From Verrucomicrobiales bacterium (GTDB lineage Bacteria > Verrucomicrobiota > Verrucomicrobiia > Verrucomicrobiales > DEV007): a DNA stretch of 64,000 nucleotides. Each line of letters begins with the position of its first letter. Within the stretch, counting starts at the first letter, position 1. Below, piece after piece: positions 53,001 through 63,498 of this stretch. The DNA lies in the NCBI GenBank assembly GCA_029213195.1, contig JARGNI010000027.1, positions 1 through 64,000 of the forward strand, written 5' to 3'. The notes beneath the pieces were generated by a model that searched no databases, had not been told where the DNA came from, and worked only from the letters and a program-made list of their open reading frames with translations. The translations under genes were made by a program, and so were the position numbers.

Positions 53001-55158
53001 CGTCCGCAATCCAGCGACGAACGACGTGGTAGTAGCGGGATCCGTTCTCAGTGACGACACCGGCCTCGTGCGGTACCGCTCCCGTGGCTTTCAAAAGCAT
53101 CAGGGAATCGTCGGGGGAGGCGAAGTTCGTCCGGCGAGCCGAATGGTCGTCGGCAAAGCCCCGAACATCGTAGAGCGGGTCGTATCCGCGGAGGCTGAGC
53201 TTGAACCCACCTTTCCCGTCCTTGGCTCCATGACAGGTCCCCATGTTGCAACCCATCCGGGTGATGATGGGATTCACATCCTGGACGAAGTCGGGGTGAA
53301 AGTCGGCGGCCTGCTGAGAGACCGCGACGGGGATTTCCTGAGAAAGGTTGGCGTATCGGACGGTGAGCTTGGCTTCTCCATCTCGTTTCGGTCGAAAGAC
53401 CCCGGTGGAGGTGACTTCGGCGAGGGGTTGATCGAGCTCCCACTTCACCATGCGAGTGAGGTCGGCGGTCTCTCCCGTGTTGAGCTTGGCGGTGACGAGC
53501 AGCTGGCGATATGCGCCCGGGGAGTCAATCGAAAGGGAAGAGGGGGAAACCTCGATCCCGACCACCTGGCGGCTTTTCGGGAGCTCTTCCTTTGCGTCGT
53601 GAGCTTTGCCCTTGGCGTGGTTGGTCTTGGTGGCATCGGCCTTGGCCACCTGGAGCTTGCTGTCGATCTCCATGGGGGCAAAGGCGAGCTTCTCTTTCAG
53701 GTCGGCGGCATTGAGGAGGCGGATCTGCCCATCTGCCCCGGCTGCTGCGATCGTTTTCCCGTCCGGGGAGAAGGCGACCGAGTAGAGCGCGGTATCGAAC
53801 TTCAGCTGGGCGAGGCGTTCGGCTCCGCGAGTCTGGAACTCCTCGATCTTGTCGTCCTTGTTCTCGGCCGCATTGGTAGACCGGCGAACGGTTTCGAAGA
53901 GCTTCTTCAACTCGGAGGTGATCGTCGCATCATACTCGGACCGATAGAGGCTGATTTCTCCTTTGCCGTTGAGACTGGAGACGGCGACGAAGGTCTTCCC
54001 ATCCGGGGCAAAGGAAGCATCCCAGATCCGGCCTTCCATCGCGGGATACTTCCGAATCAGGTTGGCGTTGTCCCCAATCTTCCGGGCTGTTTCGCGGATC
54101 ATGCGATAGATCTGGGGGACCCCATCGGATCCACCGACGAGCACGTGGTCCTGTTTCGGATGTCGGGTCACGGTGTTGATGCCGCCCTTGAGCGCACCGG
54201 GGGTAATCGAGGTGATGTTGTCGATGAAACGTTCCGTGGCCACTTCCGTGAGCTTGGCGCTCATGTCGCGTCCCACGGAAACGAGCTTGTCCCCCTCGAG
54301 TGACCAGGTCGTATCGAGGACCCAGTCGTTGTGGCTGCCCATGAAGAAAACCTGGTCGCCGTTGGACGCCTTGATTCCCCGAACCGTGTTGTCCGGAAGG
54401 CCGAAGGCGACGAGGGTCCCGTCCGGAGACCAACTGGCACCATAGGCGGTGTCAAAACCGACAATCTTCGAGAGCTTCAGCTCTTTCTTGGCAAGATCCC
54501 AGATCTGGATCTCACCCATACGGCCGGGGAGACCTCCGGCGACGAGGAGCTGGGATCCATCCGGTGAGAAAGCGACCGATTCGATTCGTTCGGAGAGACC
54601 GACGAGGCGAGCTGCAATTCCCGAGCCATCGGCCCGGTGGACGAGGACTTCGTGAAACCCGGCGACTGCGATGAGCTTGTTGTCGGGAGAAAAGTCGAGT
54701 GAGGTCACGAGGGGAGGGACCGCGTAGAGTGGCGGATTCTCCATGGTGTAGCGCTGCTTCGCATTCTCGGGAGTATCGTCTTTCGCTCCCTGGGTGATCC
54801 ATTTCTCCACGAGTTTGACTTCGTAGTCGGTCAAAGGCTCGTCTTTGGGTGGCATCTCGGGACGCTGCTCGCCTTTCTGCGTGACAACCAACTCCATGAG
54901 GTAGCTCTCGCTGGGCTTTCCGGGGAGAATGGCGGCATCGGTTTCTCCGCCTTTGATCAAGGCCTCGACCTCTGTCATCACGTAGTCGGACTTCGCCTTC
55001 GCAGGCTGGTGGCAGCCCTGGCACTTGGCCTGGAAAACCGGGCGGACATGGTCGTAGTAGCTGACGGTTTCCGGGAGCCCCTGAGAGTTCTCGGCCCAGG
55101 CCGGAAGGGAAAGGCAAATGAGCAAGGCAGCAGAGAGCAGGAGAAAAGAGCGATTCAT
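50017..55158 (-). CDS. Giant cytochrome/WD40/Ig-like/DUF1549/DUF1553 protein
   Basis: A 1713-residue exported protein (signal about 1-22). Domains in order: planctomycete-type cytochrome c (CQGCH, about residue 46), WD40-type propeller (about 150-500), bacterial Ig-like (about 540-630), a cysteine-rich heme-like block (GCNMGTCHG), a second Ig-like domain, DUF1549 with [10 protein letters not shown] and [12 protein letters not shown], DUF1553 ([21 protein letters not shown]), a coiled coil (about 1350-1420) and a long tail. Shorter DUF1549/DUF1553 proteins are common in PVC bacteria. It is probably a periplasmic redox or binding complex with the DUF1501 protein; substrate unknown. The ATG at 55158 precedes the signal. 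Confidence 0.9.
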   Translation of the reverse strand: [1713 protein letters not shown]

Positions 55159-55281
55159 CACAGGCAGGTGAATGGGGGAACGATGACCCCAGATCCTCAA
55201 CCCTATGGTTCTTCGGTGGCCAAGCCAATCACGCGTTCACGGGCAGGAATCCAGCCGATTCCACCGTAAGGCAAATCGAGC

Positions 55282-56211
55282 TCAGCGATCTTCCGGGACG
55301 ATCTTGATCACGAGTGGACGGTGATCGCTGGCCTTGTCCCAGTCATCCCAGTGATAGATGTGAGACAGATCTCGGTTGATTTCCGGGCTCAGTCCCTTGC
55401 TGTAGAGGGCAAAATCGAATCGAGCGTAGGAGTCGGCAAACGACCAGTGATGCGTCCAGTGAAAGCCGTACTGATCGTCGAGGGTGAGAGAGGCAAGATA
55501 GGCTTCCCGGCCGAAACCACTTTGCAGGGCCTTTACCGGGGGCTCGATGCGGAGATCGTTGAAGTCACCCGCCACGATCAGATTGGTGCCGGGCTCGGTC
55601 TTGAAAATCTCGTCGATGTGCTTGCGGGCGAGGCGGGCTTCATTCAGTCGCATCAGGGCCTGGTCTGCCTCGGGAACCTCGCGCTTCGATTTCAGGTGGA
55701 GTCCGATATAGCGGAGATGATAGCGAGGATTGATCTGGATGGTGGCATCGAGCACTCCCCGCTGGAAGGGGAGCTTGAGATCGCCAATGGAGTAGGAGTA
55801 GTCGTCGCGCGAGTTGGTCGCGACGAGAGGGAATTTCGAGAGCAGCGCCAGATTGCGGTTGTAGCCGCTCGCGGAAGTCACCAGTTCGGTATGAGGAAGA
55901 TCGATTCCTTTCTCCTTCAATCGGCGTTGGAAGTCTTCGAGGTAGGAACGGTCTCCGATTTCACACACCCCGAGAATGTCCGGGTTCATCGCGACGATTC
56001 CCTCGATCAATGCCTTGATCTCGCGATCGGGTTTGGGGGCGTCTTCGAGAATCTCCCCATCGACCCGGCGCTCCATTGCCAGGTAATTCTTCAGGTTGTA
56101 AAAGACCAGGGTCACCGGTTCGGGCGACTCCTCAGCTCGCACCGGAGCCGTAACAGCACAAAAAAACGCTACCAACGCAACAAGTGAGCGCGCTGGTAGC
56201 GTCAAAGTCAT
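55282..56211 (-). CDS. Secreted endonuclease/exonuclease/phosphatase-fold protein
   Basis: A 309-residue EEP-fold protein with a signal peptide (about 1-26). Catalytic stretches are FYNLKNYL, GVCEIGD (metal glutamate), GLHLKSK, VAGDFNDLRIEPP and ASDHRPLVIKI. It could be a nuclease, phosphodiesterase or sugar-phosphate phosphatase outside the cytoplasm. It ends 20 bases from tatA upstream on the same strand. Confidence 0.86.
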   Translation of the reverse strand: MTLTLPARSLVALVAFFCAVTAPVRAEESPEPVTLVFYNLKNYLAMERRVDGEILEDAPKPDREIKALIEGIVAMNPDILGVCEIGDRSYLEDFQRRLKEKGIDLPHTELVTSASGYNRNLALLSKFPLVATNSRDDYSYSIGDLKLPFQRGVLDATIQINPRYHLRYIGLHLKSKREVPEADQALMRLNEARLARKHIDEIFKTEPGTNLIVAGDFNDLRIEPPVKALQSGFGREAYLASLTLDDQYGFHWTHHWSFADSYARFDFALYSKGLSPEINRDLSHIYHWDDWDKASDHRPLVIKIVPEDR

Positions 56212-56230
56212 TCAGAGACTAACGACGGGT

Positions 56231-56476
56231 CTAGGACTCCTTGTGATCCGAAGACTCGACGGAGGCAGGCTTTTCTTCCCACTCCTTTTCGCCCTCTTTC
56301 TCGCCTTCCTTGATCTCGCGTTCGAACTCGGTTTTGGCCTTTTTGAATTCGCCCATGCCTTTTCCAACGCCTCTTGCGAGTTCGGGAATCTTCTTGGCAC
56401 CGAAAAGAAGGAGAACGATGAGGAAGATGACGATCATCTCCTGCATCCCGGGAGCACCGAAAGCTAAAATATTCAT
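56231..56476 (-). CDS. tatA: Twin-arginine translocase subunit TatA
   Basis: An 81-residue protein with one N-terminal membrane helix ([21 protein letters not shown]), then an amphipathic helix with [19 protein letters not shown] and an acidic tail: the TatA/TatE plan. It forms the channel for folded proteins with twin-arginine signals, which in this window include the DUF1501 proteins and the sugar isomerase. Two starts are possible, GTG 56482 and ATG 56476; the ATG was used. tatB and tatC are not nearby. Confidence 0.9.
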   Translation of the reverse strand: MNILAFGAPGMQEMIVIFLIVLLLFGAKKIPELARGVGKGMGEFKKAKTEFEREIKEGEKEGEKEWEEKPASVESSDHKES

Positions 56477-56683
56477 ATTCACGCCCCGAAATTATCCTTG
56501 AGTGGTGATCGATGCAAAAGGTATTTGCCGACTTGTTCGCGTGGCGGGAACGCGTGATCCATAAGCTCCGCTGATCGGGAAAAAGAAAAGTCGGTTTCAG
56601 GGGTGCCGGAGTCGGCGGCGAGGCGTAAGCTACGGTGGGTTGACTTTTTTCGACACACCCTCACTGTTTCGTGCACTCGCAAC

Positions 56684-57700
56684 ATGACTGCTCCATCCTC
56701 CGCGATTCCCTCCACCGACGACTCGGAAATTTCGCCGTTCGCCTTTTTGCGTCCGGAGCTGGATCGCGTGGAATCGCGAATTCGGGCGCAGGCAGAGCTG
56801 TTCGATCCCGCGGTGGAGCCTTACGTGGGCTACATCCTCAACACCTCCGGAAAGCGCATTCGTCCCGCGCTGACTTTTCTCGTGGGCGGCGCGACGGGAG
56901 AGGTCACGGACGATCATCACAAGCTGGCAGTCATTCTCGAGCTGATCCATGTCGCGACCCTCGTTCACGATGACATCATCGATGGTGCGGAGATCCGGCG
57001 ACAGGCTCCGACGGCAAATGCGAAATGGGGAAACGCGCTCAGCGTTCTCCTCGGCGATTGCCTCTTCTCTCACGCCCTGATGCTTTCGACGGAATTCGAC
57101 GACAAGGAAATCGGGCGGAAAGTCGCCATCTCGGCCAACGAAGTCTGCAGTGGAGAGATCATCCAGACCCAGCGCCGATTCGATCTGCAACTGACGAAGC
57201 AGGACTACTTTGAAATCATCGAGAAGAAGACGGCTGCCTTGTTTGCCTCTGCCATGGAGCTTGGAGCTCGGTTGAATGGGCGTTCGGAGGAGGACTGTGA
57301 GACCCTTCGCCAGTTTGGCAATGCTCTCGGAACCGCCTACCAGATCTACGATGACTGCATCGACCTCATCGGGGAAGAGCAGGAGTATGGCAAAACACTC
57401 CGCACCGACCTGAACAAGGGCAAGTTGACGCTTCCGATCCTCAATCTTCTGGCTTCGGCCAACGAGAAACAGCGCGAGAAACTGCATCGCCTCCTCATTC
57501 AGAAGGAGCCTCTCGATGTCGGAGCCCTTGCAAATATCGCCGACTATGTGGGATCGATCGAGGCAGCCGTCGATACGGGACAGGACCTTATCGACGAAAG
57601 CCGGGAATGTCTCTCGGTCCTCGACGAGAGTGATCACAAGCAGGCGCTTCTCGGCATCACCGAGTTCCTCGAGACGCTCCTCGAGGGCTGCCGTCAGTAG
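56684..57700 (+). CDS. Polyprenyl diphosphate synthase
   Basis: A 338-residue trans-isoprenyl diphosphate synthase. The first aspartate-rich motif is LVHDDIIDGAEIRR, the second QIYDDCIDLIGEEQEYGKTL, and SGKRIRPALTFL precedes them. It condenses isopentenyl diphosphate to a chain, probably octaprenyl or similar for quinones. The ATG at 56684 was chosen; the 27 codons upstream look non-coding. It is divergent from tatA. Confidence 0.92.
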   Translation: MTAPSSAIPSTDDSEISPFAFLRPELDRVESRIRAQAELFDPAVEPYVGYILNTSGKRIRPALTFLVGGATGEVTDDHHKLAVILELIHVATLVHDDIIDGAEIRRQAPTANAKWGNALSVLLGDCLFSHALMLSTEFDDKEIGRKVAISANEVCSGEIIQTQRRFDLQLTKQDYFEIIEKKTAALFASAMELGARLNGRSEEDCETLRQFGNALGTAYQIYDDCIDLIGEEQEYGKTLRTDLNKGKLTLPILNLLASANEKQREKLHRLLIQKEPLDVGALANIADYVGSIEAAVDTGQDLIDESRECLSVLDESDHKQALLGITEFLETLLEGCRQ

Positions 57701-57828
57701 AGCGCTACGGCATTTGCGGGGACCGCTGCCTGAGGCTCTGTTTTTAGACTTCATTTTGCATTGTCATCTTCGTGAATCACGTATTCTGAGCGATTTACCA
57801 CGATTTTTCGGGGGAGCTGTTGACAAGT

Positions 57829-57844
57829 GGCACGGACCTTGCTT
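57829..57844 (+). promoter_or_regulatory. Consensus sigma-54 promoter for glutamine synthetase II
   Basis: TGGCACG (57829-57835), four bases, then TTGCT (57840-57844): a match to the -24/-12 sigma-54 consensus with the correct GG-to-GC spacing. It lies about 100 bases before the glutamine synthetase ATG, so start of transcription should be near 57855. It implies control by an NtrC-type activator. Confidence 0.82.
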
Positions 57845-57944
57845 CCCTCTCGAATCTGGTTATTCAACCCGAGGCCATCTTTTGAGCGAAAGCTCGATGG
57901 GGGTGATCTCGCAATCCTAATACAAAAACGACAACTAGTTACAA

Positions 57945-58955
<1,011 letters not shown>

Positions 58956-58995
58956 ACCTCATCGAAGTAGATCTTTTCTATTTTGTGACTTCAAG

Positions 58996-59025
58996 ACGCC
59001 GCGACCTTCGGGTTGCGGCGTTTTT
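58996..59025 (+). terminator. Rho-independent terminator with UUCG tetraloop
   Basis: ACGCCGCGACC (58996-59006) pairs with GGTTGCGGCGT (59011-59021) with one G-U pair; the loop is TTCG closed by C-G, an extra-stable tetraloop, and TTTTT follows. It ends the glutamine synthetase transcript. Confidence 0.9.
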
Positions 59026-59058
59026 CTTTGCTGAAAGAGACCTTCCAAGTTGGACGAC

Positions 59059-59562
59059 TCAGAGCAGTTCGATCATGCGATCGAAATTCTGGCTCAGCGT
59101 CAGGTGGCGTCGGCGTGCCCTGCGGAGGAGTTTTCGCGCTTCCTCGCGATCTTCGAAAATCTCCAACTCCAGCCAGATCAGTTTCTCGTAGGCTTCTACC
59201 TCATCGGGGTAGTGTTTCAGGATGCGCCGGTATTCGGTTCGGGCGTCTGCATAGCGTCCCTGCTCGATGTAGTAGGCGGGGAGTTTCAGATTGAGAAGCG
59301 GTTTCTCGAGAGAACCTCCCGGAAAGAAAATTGCGTCGACGAAGAGCCGAACCGGGTAGGTGAGAAGCTGGAACAGGGGCTTCCAGATGATCAGGATGCC
59401 TAATCCGAAGACGGGGACTCCAAGAAACATGATATGAAACTCGGCGCTTTCGTAGCCGTTCTTTGCGAGGAAGAGCGCGATCCCGAAGCAGCCAATGGCG
59501 CCTCCCCAGCGGAAAACTTCTCGCATCAGTGACGGCTTCATGAATCGATAGTCTCTCGCCAT
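59059..59562 (-). CDS. Small membrane protein with TPR-like tail
   Basis: A 167-residue protein with two predicted membrane helices (about residues 12-27 and 37-55), then a cytoplasmic-looking helical region (LPAYYIEQGRYADARTEYRRI) with one tetratricopeptide-like repeat and a basic C-terminus. The start is ATG 59562 (MARDYRF) or the later ATG 59541 (MKPSLM). It is divergent from the DUF1080 gene. No family is recognised. Confidence 0.65.
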   Translation of the reverse strand: MARDYRFMKPSLMREVFRWGGAIGCFGIALFLAKNGYESAEFHIMFLGVPVFGLGILIIWKPLFQLLTYPVRLFVDAIFFPGGSLEKPLLNLKLPAYYIEQGRYADARTEYRRILKHYPDEVEAYEKLIWLELEIFEDREEARKLLRRARRRHLTLSQNFDRMIELL

Positions 59563-59669
59563 TGCCCGGGAGGACAAGCGAAAAGCGGAGCATTGTCGGG
59601 ACGGGCACCCGGGGGAGGTCCATGGATACCGGACTTTACTTTTTGCCGGGAATCCCGTTGGTTCCTTTT

Positions 59670-60602
59670 ATGCGAAAGATTTCCGTTCTCCTTCTGTCGA
59701 TGGCTCTGGTGCTGTCTGCTGTCGTCGCCGCACCCAAATCCAAGGTCCAGACCTGGACCGATCCGGAAGAGGCGAAGAGTCATCCTGGCTTTGCCCTGCA
59801 AGGCGAGTATGTAGCCGATGACGGCGTAGGGATCCAGGTCGCGGCCCTCGACGATGGGAAATTTCACGTCCTGACCTATTCCGGCGGACTCCCGGGCGAA
59901 GAGTGGGATCCGGACTCGAAGATCAACGCAAAGGTGCTCACGGCAGAAGAGGTGTCCACGGTCGCGAAAGGAATGAAAAAGCTCGAGCGGAAGAGTCCCA
60001 CGCTCGGCAAGAAGGCTCCCGACGGGGCTCTCGTCCTTTTCGACAGGGAACTCTCTGATGCGATGTCAGGAAAGGTGAAAGACGGGCTGCTCTGGGCCGG
60101 CGCAAAAACCACCCAGGATGTGGGCGATTTTCATCTCCATATCGAGTTTCGCCTCCCTTACAAGCCGGCGCGCGAGCTCAGCAGCCAGGATCGGGGAAAC
60201 AGTGGGCTCTACATCTTCAACAACTACGAGGTGCAGATACTGGACACTTTCGGGTTGGATTTCGATGCGGAGAACAACGCCGTCGAAACGAAATCAAACT
60301 TCAAACAGTGGTGCGCCTGTTTCTACAAATTCAAGAGCCCTGATGTTCCCATGGCTTTCCCGCCCCTGCAGTGGCAAACCTACGACATCGATTTCCGGGC
60401 CCCGCGGTTCGAGGGGGATAAGAAAATCGAGAATGCTCGGATCACGGTCCGTCACAACGGCGTCGTCGTTCACGATGATGTCGAGTTGCCGAAAGGAACG
60501 GGAGCCGGTGGAGGACGACCTGAGAAGGCCAAGAGCTTTCTCCTGCTCCAGGACCATGGCAATCCCGTCGCTTTCCAGAATATCTGGTTGCTCGAGAAGT
60601 GA
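59670..60602 (+). CDS. Secreted DUF1080 protein
   Basis: A 310-residue protein with a signal peptide (about 1-21). The C-terminal two thirds are DUF1080 (3-keto-disaccharide hydrolase-like): DFHLHIEFRLPYKPA, GNSGLYIFNNYEVQILDTFG and LQWQTYDIDFRAPRF. The fold is a concanavalin-like beta sandwich, and PVC genomes hold many copies; some cleave 3-keto-glucosides. The ATG at 59670 precedes the signal; an earlier ATG at 59622 is possible. Confidence 0.87.
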   Translation: MRKISVLLLSMALVLSAVVAAPKSKVQTWTDPEEAKSHPGFALQGEYVADDGVGIQVAALDDGKFHVLTYSGGLPGEEWDPDSKINAKVLTAEEVSTVAKGMKKLERKSPTLGKKAPDGALVLFDRELSDAMSGKVKDGLLWAGAKTTQDVGDFHLHIEFRLPYKPARELSSQDRGNSGLYIFNNYEVQILDTFGLDFDAENNAVETKSNFKQWCACFYKFKSPDVPMAFPPLQWQTYDIDFRAPRFEGDKKIENARITVRHNGVVVHDDVELPKGTGAGGGRPEKAKSFLLLQDHGNPVAFQNIWLLEK

Positions 60603-60664
60603 TTCCCTGAGAGATCGTCTCTTGGATCGCGCGCCGATTCTGTTTCGTCCCGATCGAAGAGGAT

Positions 60665-61897
60665 ATGTTTGATTTACTCGTCATCGGGGGGGGAGCTGCC
60701 GGCTTCTTCGGCGCGATCAGTTTTGCGGAACGCGCACCCGGATCGCGAGTCGCCATTCTCGAGAAGTCGAGCCAGGTGCTGGGGAAGGTCAAGATCTCCG
60801 GAGGCGGTCGCTGCAACGTCACCCATGCCTGTTTCCAGCCCCGTGAGCTGACGGCTCACTATCCCCGCGGGGAACGAGTCCTGATCGGGCCGTTCCACTA
60901 TTTCTCAACCACCGAGACGATCGAGTGGTTCGAGTCCCGAGGCGTCGCCCTGAAAACCGAGGCGGATGGGCGCATGTTTCCTGTCACTGACGATTCCCAG
61001 ACGGTGATGGATTGCCTTACGGCCTCGGCGGCTGATCTCGGGATCGAGACCCGTCTGCGAGCTGAGGTCCGGGAGTTGCAGCGCGTCGATGAGAGCTGGC
61101 AACTCACCCTGGAATCGGGAGAAACCCTTCGATCCCGCAGCGTCCTGCTCGCCACCGGAGGAACCCGAAACGGAGCGGGGGAGAGACTGGCGGGAACGCT
61201 CGGGCATCAGCTTATCCCTGCGATTCCTTCCCTGTTCACCTTCAAGATCCAGGATCCACGGATCGAGGACCTTGCCGGGGTTTCCGTGGAGAACGTCATC
61301 GCCTCGGTCGACGGGATGAAGCTCCGGACAAGCGGTCCCTGCCTCATCACTCACTGGGGGCTCAGCGGTCCCGCCATCCTGAGGCTTTCGGCCTGGGGAG
61401 CGAGAGAGTTGAGTGAGCGTGAGTTTCGGTTCACCGTTCGCATTCAGTGGTGCGGAGAGGAAAGCAGGGATTCGGTGGAGGAGAAACTCCAGGCTCAGCG
61501 AGATTCCGGTCCGAAGCGACGAGTCTCCTCCGGCTGTGATGGGATTGCCCTGCCCAGTCGGCTCTGGAAACGACTCGTCGAAGCGGCCGGAATCGGTGAG
61601 GAAACGATCTGGACCAGTCTCACCAAGCGAGAGCGAAACACCCTGGTCGAGCAGCTCACGGGGAGTTGTTTCGAAGTGCTCGGCAAGAGCATGAACAAGG
61701 ATGAATTCGTGACTGCGGGAGGGGTCGACCTGCGTGAGGTGCACACCAAGACGATGCAGAGCCGAATCTGCCCGGGACTCTACTTTGCGGGCGAAGTGTT
61801 GAACATCGATGGTATCACCGGAGGGTTCAATTTCCAGGCGGCATGGACGACCTCACGCATCGCGGGGGAGTCCGCGGCAGACCAGTTCGCGGGTTGA
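60665..61897 (+). CDS. BaiN/HI0933-type flavoprotein
   Basis: A 410-residue FAD-dependent oxidoreductase of the HI0933/BaiN family: the dinucleotide site IGGGAAGFFGAIS, GGGRCNVTHACFQP, and the C-terminal TAGGVDLREVHTKT, then GLYFAGEVLNIDGITGGFNF. The family is often annotated as an aminoacetone oxidase-like or NAD(P)/FAD-dependent oxidoreductase; the substrate here is unknown. It ends 15 bases from the convergent DUF1501 gene. Confidence 0.89.
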   Translation: MFDLLVIGGGAAGFFGAISFAERAPGSRVAILEKSSQVLGKVKISGGGRCNVTHACFQPRELTAHYPRGERVLIGPFHYFSTTETIEWFESRGVALKTEADGRMFPVTDDSQTVMDCLTASAADLGIETRLRAEVRELQRVDESWQLTLESGETLRSRSVLLATGGTRNGAGERLAGTLGHQLIPAIPSLFTFKIQDPRIEDLAGVSVENVIASVDGMKLRTSGPCLITHWGLSGPAILRLSAWGARELSEREFRFTVRIQWCGEESRDSVEEKLQAQRDSGPKRRVSSGCDGIALPSRLWKRLVEAAGIGEETIWTSLTKRERNTLVEQLTGSCFEVLGKSMNKDEFVTAGGVDLREVHTKTMQSRICPGLYFAGEVLNIDGITGGFNFQAAWTTSRIAGESAADQFAG

Positions 61898-61912
61898 ACC
61901 CCGTTTCGGGTC

Positions 61913-63367
61913 TCAGGCCAGGATATCCTTCACGATGTGGGCCTTTTCAACCCCGGTGAGCCGGACATCGAGTCCCTGTTGCTTCAGGCTGAGACGCTCG
62001 TGATTGATTCCCAGCAGGTGTAGAATGGTGGCGTTGAGATCGCGGATGTGGACGGGGTCCTCGACAATGTTGTAGCTGAAGTCGTCGGTCGTTCCATGGA
62101 CCGTGCCTCCCTTGACGCCTCCGCCTGCCATCCAGACACTGAAGCAGCGGGGGTGATGGTCCCTCCCGTAGTTCGTTTTCGAGAGTCGTCCCTGGCAGTA
62201 GATCGTCCGTCCAAATTCTCCCCCCCAGACCACAAGAGTATCGTCGAGCATGCCTCGCATCTTGAGGTCCTGGACGAGTGCCCAGCTGGGCTGGTCGACA
62301 TCTCCACACTGAAGGGGGAGATCTCCGGTGAGATTCCCATGTTGATCCCAACCACGATGAAAGACCTGGGAGAAACGCACGCCTCGCTCTGCCATGCGAC
62401 GGGCGAGGAGGCAGTTGTAGGCAAATGTTCCCGGAGTGGTCACGTCGGGGCCATACATGTCGAGAATCGACTTCGGTTCGGACGAGAGATCCGTCAGGTC
62501 GGGGACCGAGGATTGCATGCGAAAAGCCATTTCATACTGGGCGATTCTCGCGTGGGTTTCGGGATCGCCGACTTCGTCGAAATGCTTCTGGTTCAGCTGG
62601 CTCAATCCGTCGAGCATCGTGCGGCGAACGTCTCGATTCACTCCCTTGGGATCGGAGAGGTAGAGAACCGGGTCTCCCTGGGAACGCAGGGCCACTCCCT
62701 GGTGTTTCGAGGGAAGGAAGCCCGCTCCCCAGAGTCGCTGGTAGAGAGCCTGGGCATCGCGCTTCGCCGACCATTTCGAGTTCAGGACGACAAATGAAGG
62801 GAGGTTTTCGTTGTCACTGCCAAGACCGTAGCTGAGCCACGCACCGAGGCTCGGATGCCCGGGGATCTGGTTGCCCGTCTGGATATAAGTGATCGCCGGA
62901 TCGTGGTTGATTGCTTCCGTCCACATCGATCGGATCACCGCGATGTCATCGACCATCTTTGCCGTATGAGGCAGCAGTTCGCTGACCTCCGTTCCGGATT
63001 GCCCATGTTTCTGAAAGTCATAGATCGAAGGAGCAATCGGAAAACGCGCCTGCTTCGAGGTCATCGTCGTGAGTCTCTGGCCGTCCCGGATCTCATCGGG
63101 GAGATCCTTGTCATACCACTTTTCCATTTCCGGCTTCCGGTCCCAGAGGTCGATCTGGGAGGGCGCTCCTGACATGAAGAGATAGATCGCTCGCTTCGCC
63201 TTGGGGCGATGATGAAAACGACGATCGATGAGACCGCCGGTGCTCGCGGCATGGGCCGAGTCGCGACCCAGCAGCGAAGCGAGGGCGGCTCCACCGATCC
63301 CCGCCGCAGAGCTGCGAAAGAATTGGCGTCGAGTTTCGAGGGCGAGAGTTTCCTGGAGAGGGTTCAT
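61913..63367 (-). CDS. DUF1501 Tat-exported protein (second copy)
   Basis: A 484-residue DUF1501 protein. The twin-arginine signal [16 protein letters not shown] is at about residues 12-27. The core has [51 protein letters not shown] and [17 protein letters not shown], as in the copy at 48438, although identity is visibly low and the fold is the same. It follows a DUF1553 gene, with the heptanucleotide repeat just upstream of the start. Confidence 0.9.
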   Translation of the reverse strand: MNPLQETLALETRRQFFRSSAAGIGGAALASLLGRDSAHAASTGGLIDRRFHHRPKAKRAIYLFMSGAPSQIDLWDRKPEMEKWYDKDLPDEIRDGQRLTTMTSKQARFPIAPSIYDFQKHGQSGTEVSELLPHTAKMVDDIAVIRSMWTEAINHDPAITYIQTGNQIPGHPSLGAWLSYGLGSDNENLPSFVVLNSKWSAKRDAQALYQRLWGAGFLPSKHQGVALRSQGDPVLYLSDPKGVNRDVRRTMLDGLSQLNQKHFDEVGDPETHARIAQYEMAFRMQSSVPDLTDLSSEPKSILDMYGPDVTTPGTFAYNCLLARRMAERGVRFSQVFHRGWDQHGNLTGDLPLQCGDVDQPSWALVQDLKMRGMLDDTLVVWGGEFGRTIYCQGRLSKTNYGRDHHPRCFSVWMAGGGVKGGTVHGTTDDFSYNIVEDPVHIRDLNATILHLLGINHERLSLKQQGLDVRLTGVEKAHIVKDILA

Positions 63368-63373
63368 TTTTTG

Positions 63374-63432
<59 letters not shown>

Positions 63433-63498
63433 GGTAGAGCAAAGTCTGAAATTCTTTCCTTCTCTGCTACTTTCCTACTCCTCTCTTCTCTTCTCCTC

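Noticed and set aside
51511-54303. A 930-residue open frame antisense to the giant DUF1549/DUF1553 gene
   Set aside because: It mirrors the coding frame on the opposite strand, has no family motifs and is explained by codon composition in the real gene.
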